Assembly (NCBI GenBank): GCA_943327755.2
Contig: CALPYF020000043.1
Location: forward strand, 1 to 34,974
DNA from: Deinococcus hopiensis KR-140
GTDB taxonomy: Bacteria; Deinococcota; Deinococci; Deinococcales; Deinococcaceae
Reading direction: 5' to 3'
DNA length: 34,974 nucleotides
Within the stretch, counting starts at the first letter, position 1. The number at the start of each line of letters is the position of its first letter. Below, in pieces: positions 34,801-34,974 of the stretch. Below the pieces are notes generated by a model. It was given only the letters and a program-made list of their open reading frames with translations. It did no database searches and was not told where the DNA came from. A program made the translations under genes and the position numbers.

Positions 34801-34974
34801 ACCGTCAGCGTCACCGCCAGCGACACCGACAGCGGCGTCGCCACGGTCAGCCTGTACGTCGACGGCCTGCTCAGCAGCACCCAGACCACGGGCGTCGCCG
34901 GCACGTTCACCTTCCCGGTCGACACCACCAAACTCAGTGACGGCAACCACGCCATCACGGCCGTCATCACCGAC
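31837..34974 (+). CDS. large Ig-like repeat lipoprotein, 3' end outside window
   Basis: The frame starts at ATG 31837, one base after the previous stop, and stays open for 1046 codons to the window end. The first residues, MKTARNPLLLLLTGTLVAC, are a lipoprotein signal with the lipidated cysteine at residue 19. After a linker the protein is a chain of bacterial Ig-like modules of 85-103 residues. Each ends with a pattern such as VxATDxAGN, and boundaries read SDTTAP, VDNxAPxxxW and PTxQITSP. Modules come in an A-B-C order repeated about every 270-279 residues. C modules carry a CGSxTGxxW...C disulfide pair. This is typical of surface adhesins or matrix proteins. It is likely the last part of the operon seen here. 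Confidence 0.85.
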   Translation, partial: MKTARNPLLLLLTGTLVACGGNTNPTPTNTPPNLSVKSEGRAITTSTYLRSGSAVQVAVSDPDVGGSITKVIYTIDGGTATSLTPASSITLPLGNLKGGQHELAVEATDNQNATTSVKVPFLVDAAAPSISQLTLNGQAAAATTTYTVGDAVLLDVTARDTRGDAAGTTGPIAAIRVYENGTLVKSGSGATLNVDLSKATSGQARAAGTSVITVEAEDSVGYVATRTLTLTFNTSDNGGVVAPTFTWLSPASDFVKGGGTVVLRATATRNGQDLSSQIVYTATCGSITGDIWTLGTNCADGSKQSVTATVTDGGRSFSSPAKVITVDASDPTVQITSPQQGQTFTQNPIKISVTGTDAVSGLDRILVEASKDGVTYTQIGVVTAASGDVVWAPMNGTYTIRATATDKTGRTNSTTVSGVRVNLTSSDTTPPSVTLAPIPATPQRATITVTATASDSDSGVAKVDLYDGGTLITSNATGINGKYTFSVDTTKLSDGAHTLRAVAFDNAGQSAETTANLTVDNAAPVVNWISPADGAVTRGTVILNATSNEGTVTYTVDGSTITGNTVTFQTDGTHTITATAQDAAGNRTTSTIKVTSDATAPTAQITSPSSGSTLTSNPITISAAGNDSGSGVSSLEVFANGTSIGTISGASGTVTWTPTSGTYDLTVIATDRAGNKGVASAPVNVTVKLATADTTAPAFVGTATVQPAPTATFSRGVITLDGFVKDPESGISQVALFNGGVRLNATPSLSLQPDGSTRYALTLDSKTLADGTYTLTIQATNGVGLVSNQDVSVKIDNTAPTLNWNAPTTVGSAGTITLNAITETGATITYAASCGTVTGTTWTYGDCQDGTAATLTATATDAAGNTTTQTRTITVDRTAPTVQITSPTQGQKVTQNPITITVSGTDNIAVERIDVLSGTTRIGTVTGAQGSVTWAAPNGNQTLTARAYDRAGNVTETQISFTVALTTSDTTAPTGTVTAPSGDLRGQTTVSVTASDTDSGVATVSLYVDGLLSSTQTTGVAGTFTFPVDTTKLSDGNHAITAVITD

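Noticed and set aside
32296..34950. Very long minus-strand frame (over 880 codons) antisense to the Ig-repeat gene
   Set aside because: The translation is a Gly/Ala/Asp/Val-rich shadow, while the plus-strand frame has a lipoprotein signal, ribosome context and repeated Ig-like modules. The same reasoning removes the other long antisense frames, for example over nrdE, polA, secA and MATE.

Overview
The window is a chromosomal stretch of about 35 kb from a Deinococcus-like bacterium. The evidence is a GC-rich genome with strong G/C third-position bias, PolA, SecA, RecF and Rex proteins of Deinococcus-Thermus type, and a homocitrate synthase of the alpha-aminoadipate lysine route. Many start codons also have a TANNNT -10 hexamer 6 to 8 nt upstream, which is the leaderless-mRNA arrangement known from Deinococcus. 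No rRNA, tRNA, IS element or CRISPR array was seen.

Left edge (1-680). An AT-richer, truncated two-helix membrane ORF ends at 334, followed by a 17-bp hairpin. Then come a 17-bp palindrome, a sigma70-type promoter and a leader of about 230 nt. The leader carries what I read as a cobalamin riboswitch (about 444-597) and an 8-bp helix that would mask the first Shine-Dalgarno. It precedes a tightly overlapping operon (681-4960): hotdog thioesterase, nrdI, nrdE, nrdF and an NrdH-like redoxin. These four nrd products make up a class Ib, B12-independent ribonucleotide reductase. A B12 switch over a B12-independent enzyme is logical and is the main discovery candidate.

Housekeeping block (4979-15535). 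On the minus strand are a HAD hydrolase, polA, an unlisted 45-aa membrane peptide, aat and a PaaI-like thioesterase. On the plus strand are recF, a DciA/DUF721 protein with a zinc ribbon, moaB, an unknown membrane protein and a DEAD-box RNA helicase with a Q/G/R-rich tail. The helicase is followed by a good intrinsic terminator.

Envelope and metabolism (15634-27695). On the minus strand are VanW and fasciclin secreted proteins and secA. Next are a plus-strand lipoprotein, a minus-strand amidohydrolase (probable aminodeoxyfutalosine deaminase) and a MATE transporter. A divergent AT-rich promoter region leads to homocitrate synthase, a DUF1990 protein, a PhzF-like protein and rlmN. Two inverted copies of a structured repeat of about 130 bp lie at 20852-20980 and 26471-26601.

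Right end (27746-34974). An extended -10 promoter drives a close-packed operon: secreted TPR protein, double-SPOR membrane protein, the NADH-sensing repressor Rex, a lipoprotein, and a large lipoprotein made of Ig-like modules in an A-B-C higher-order repeat that runs off the window.
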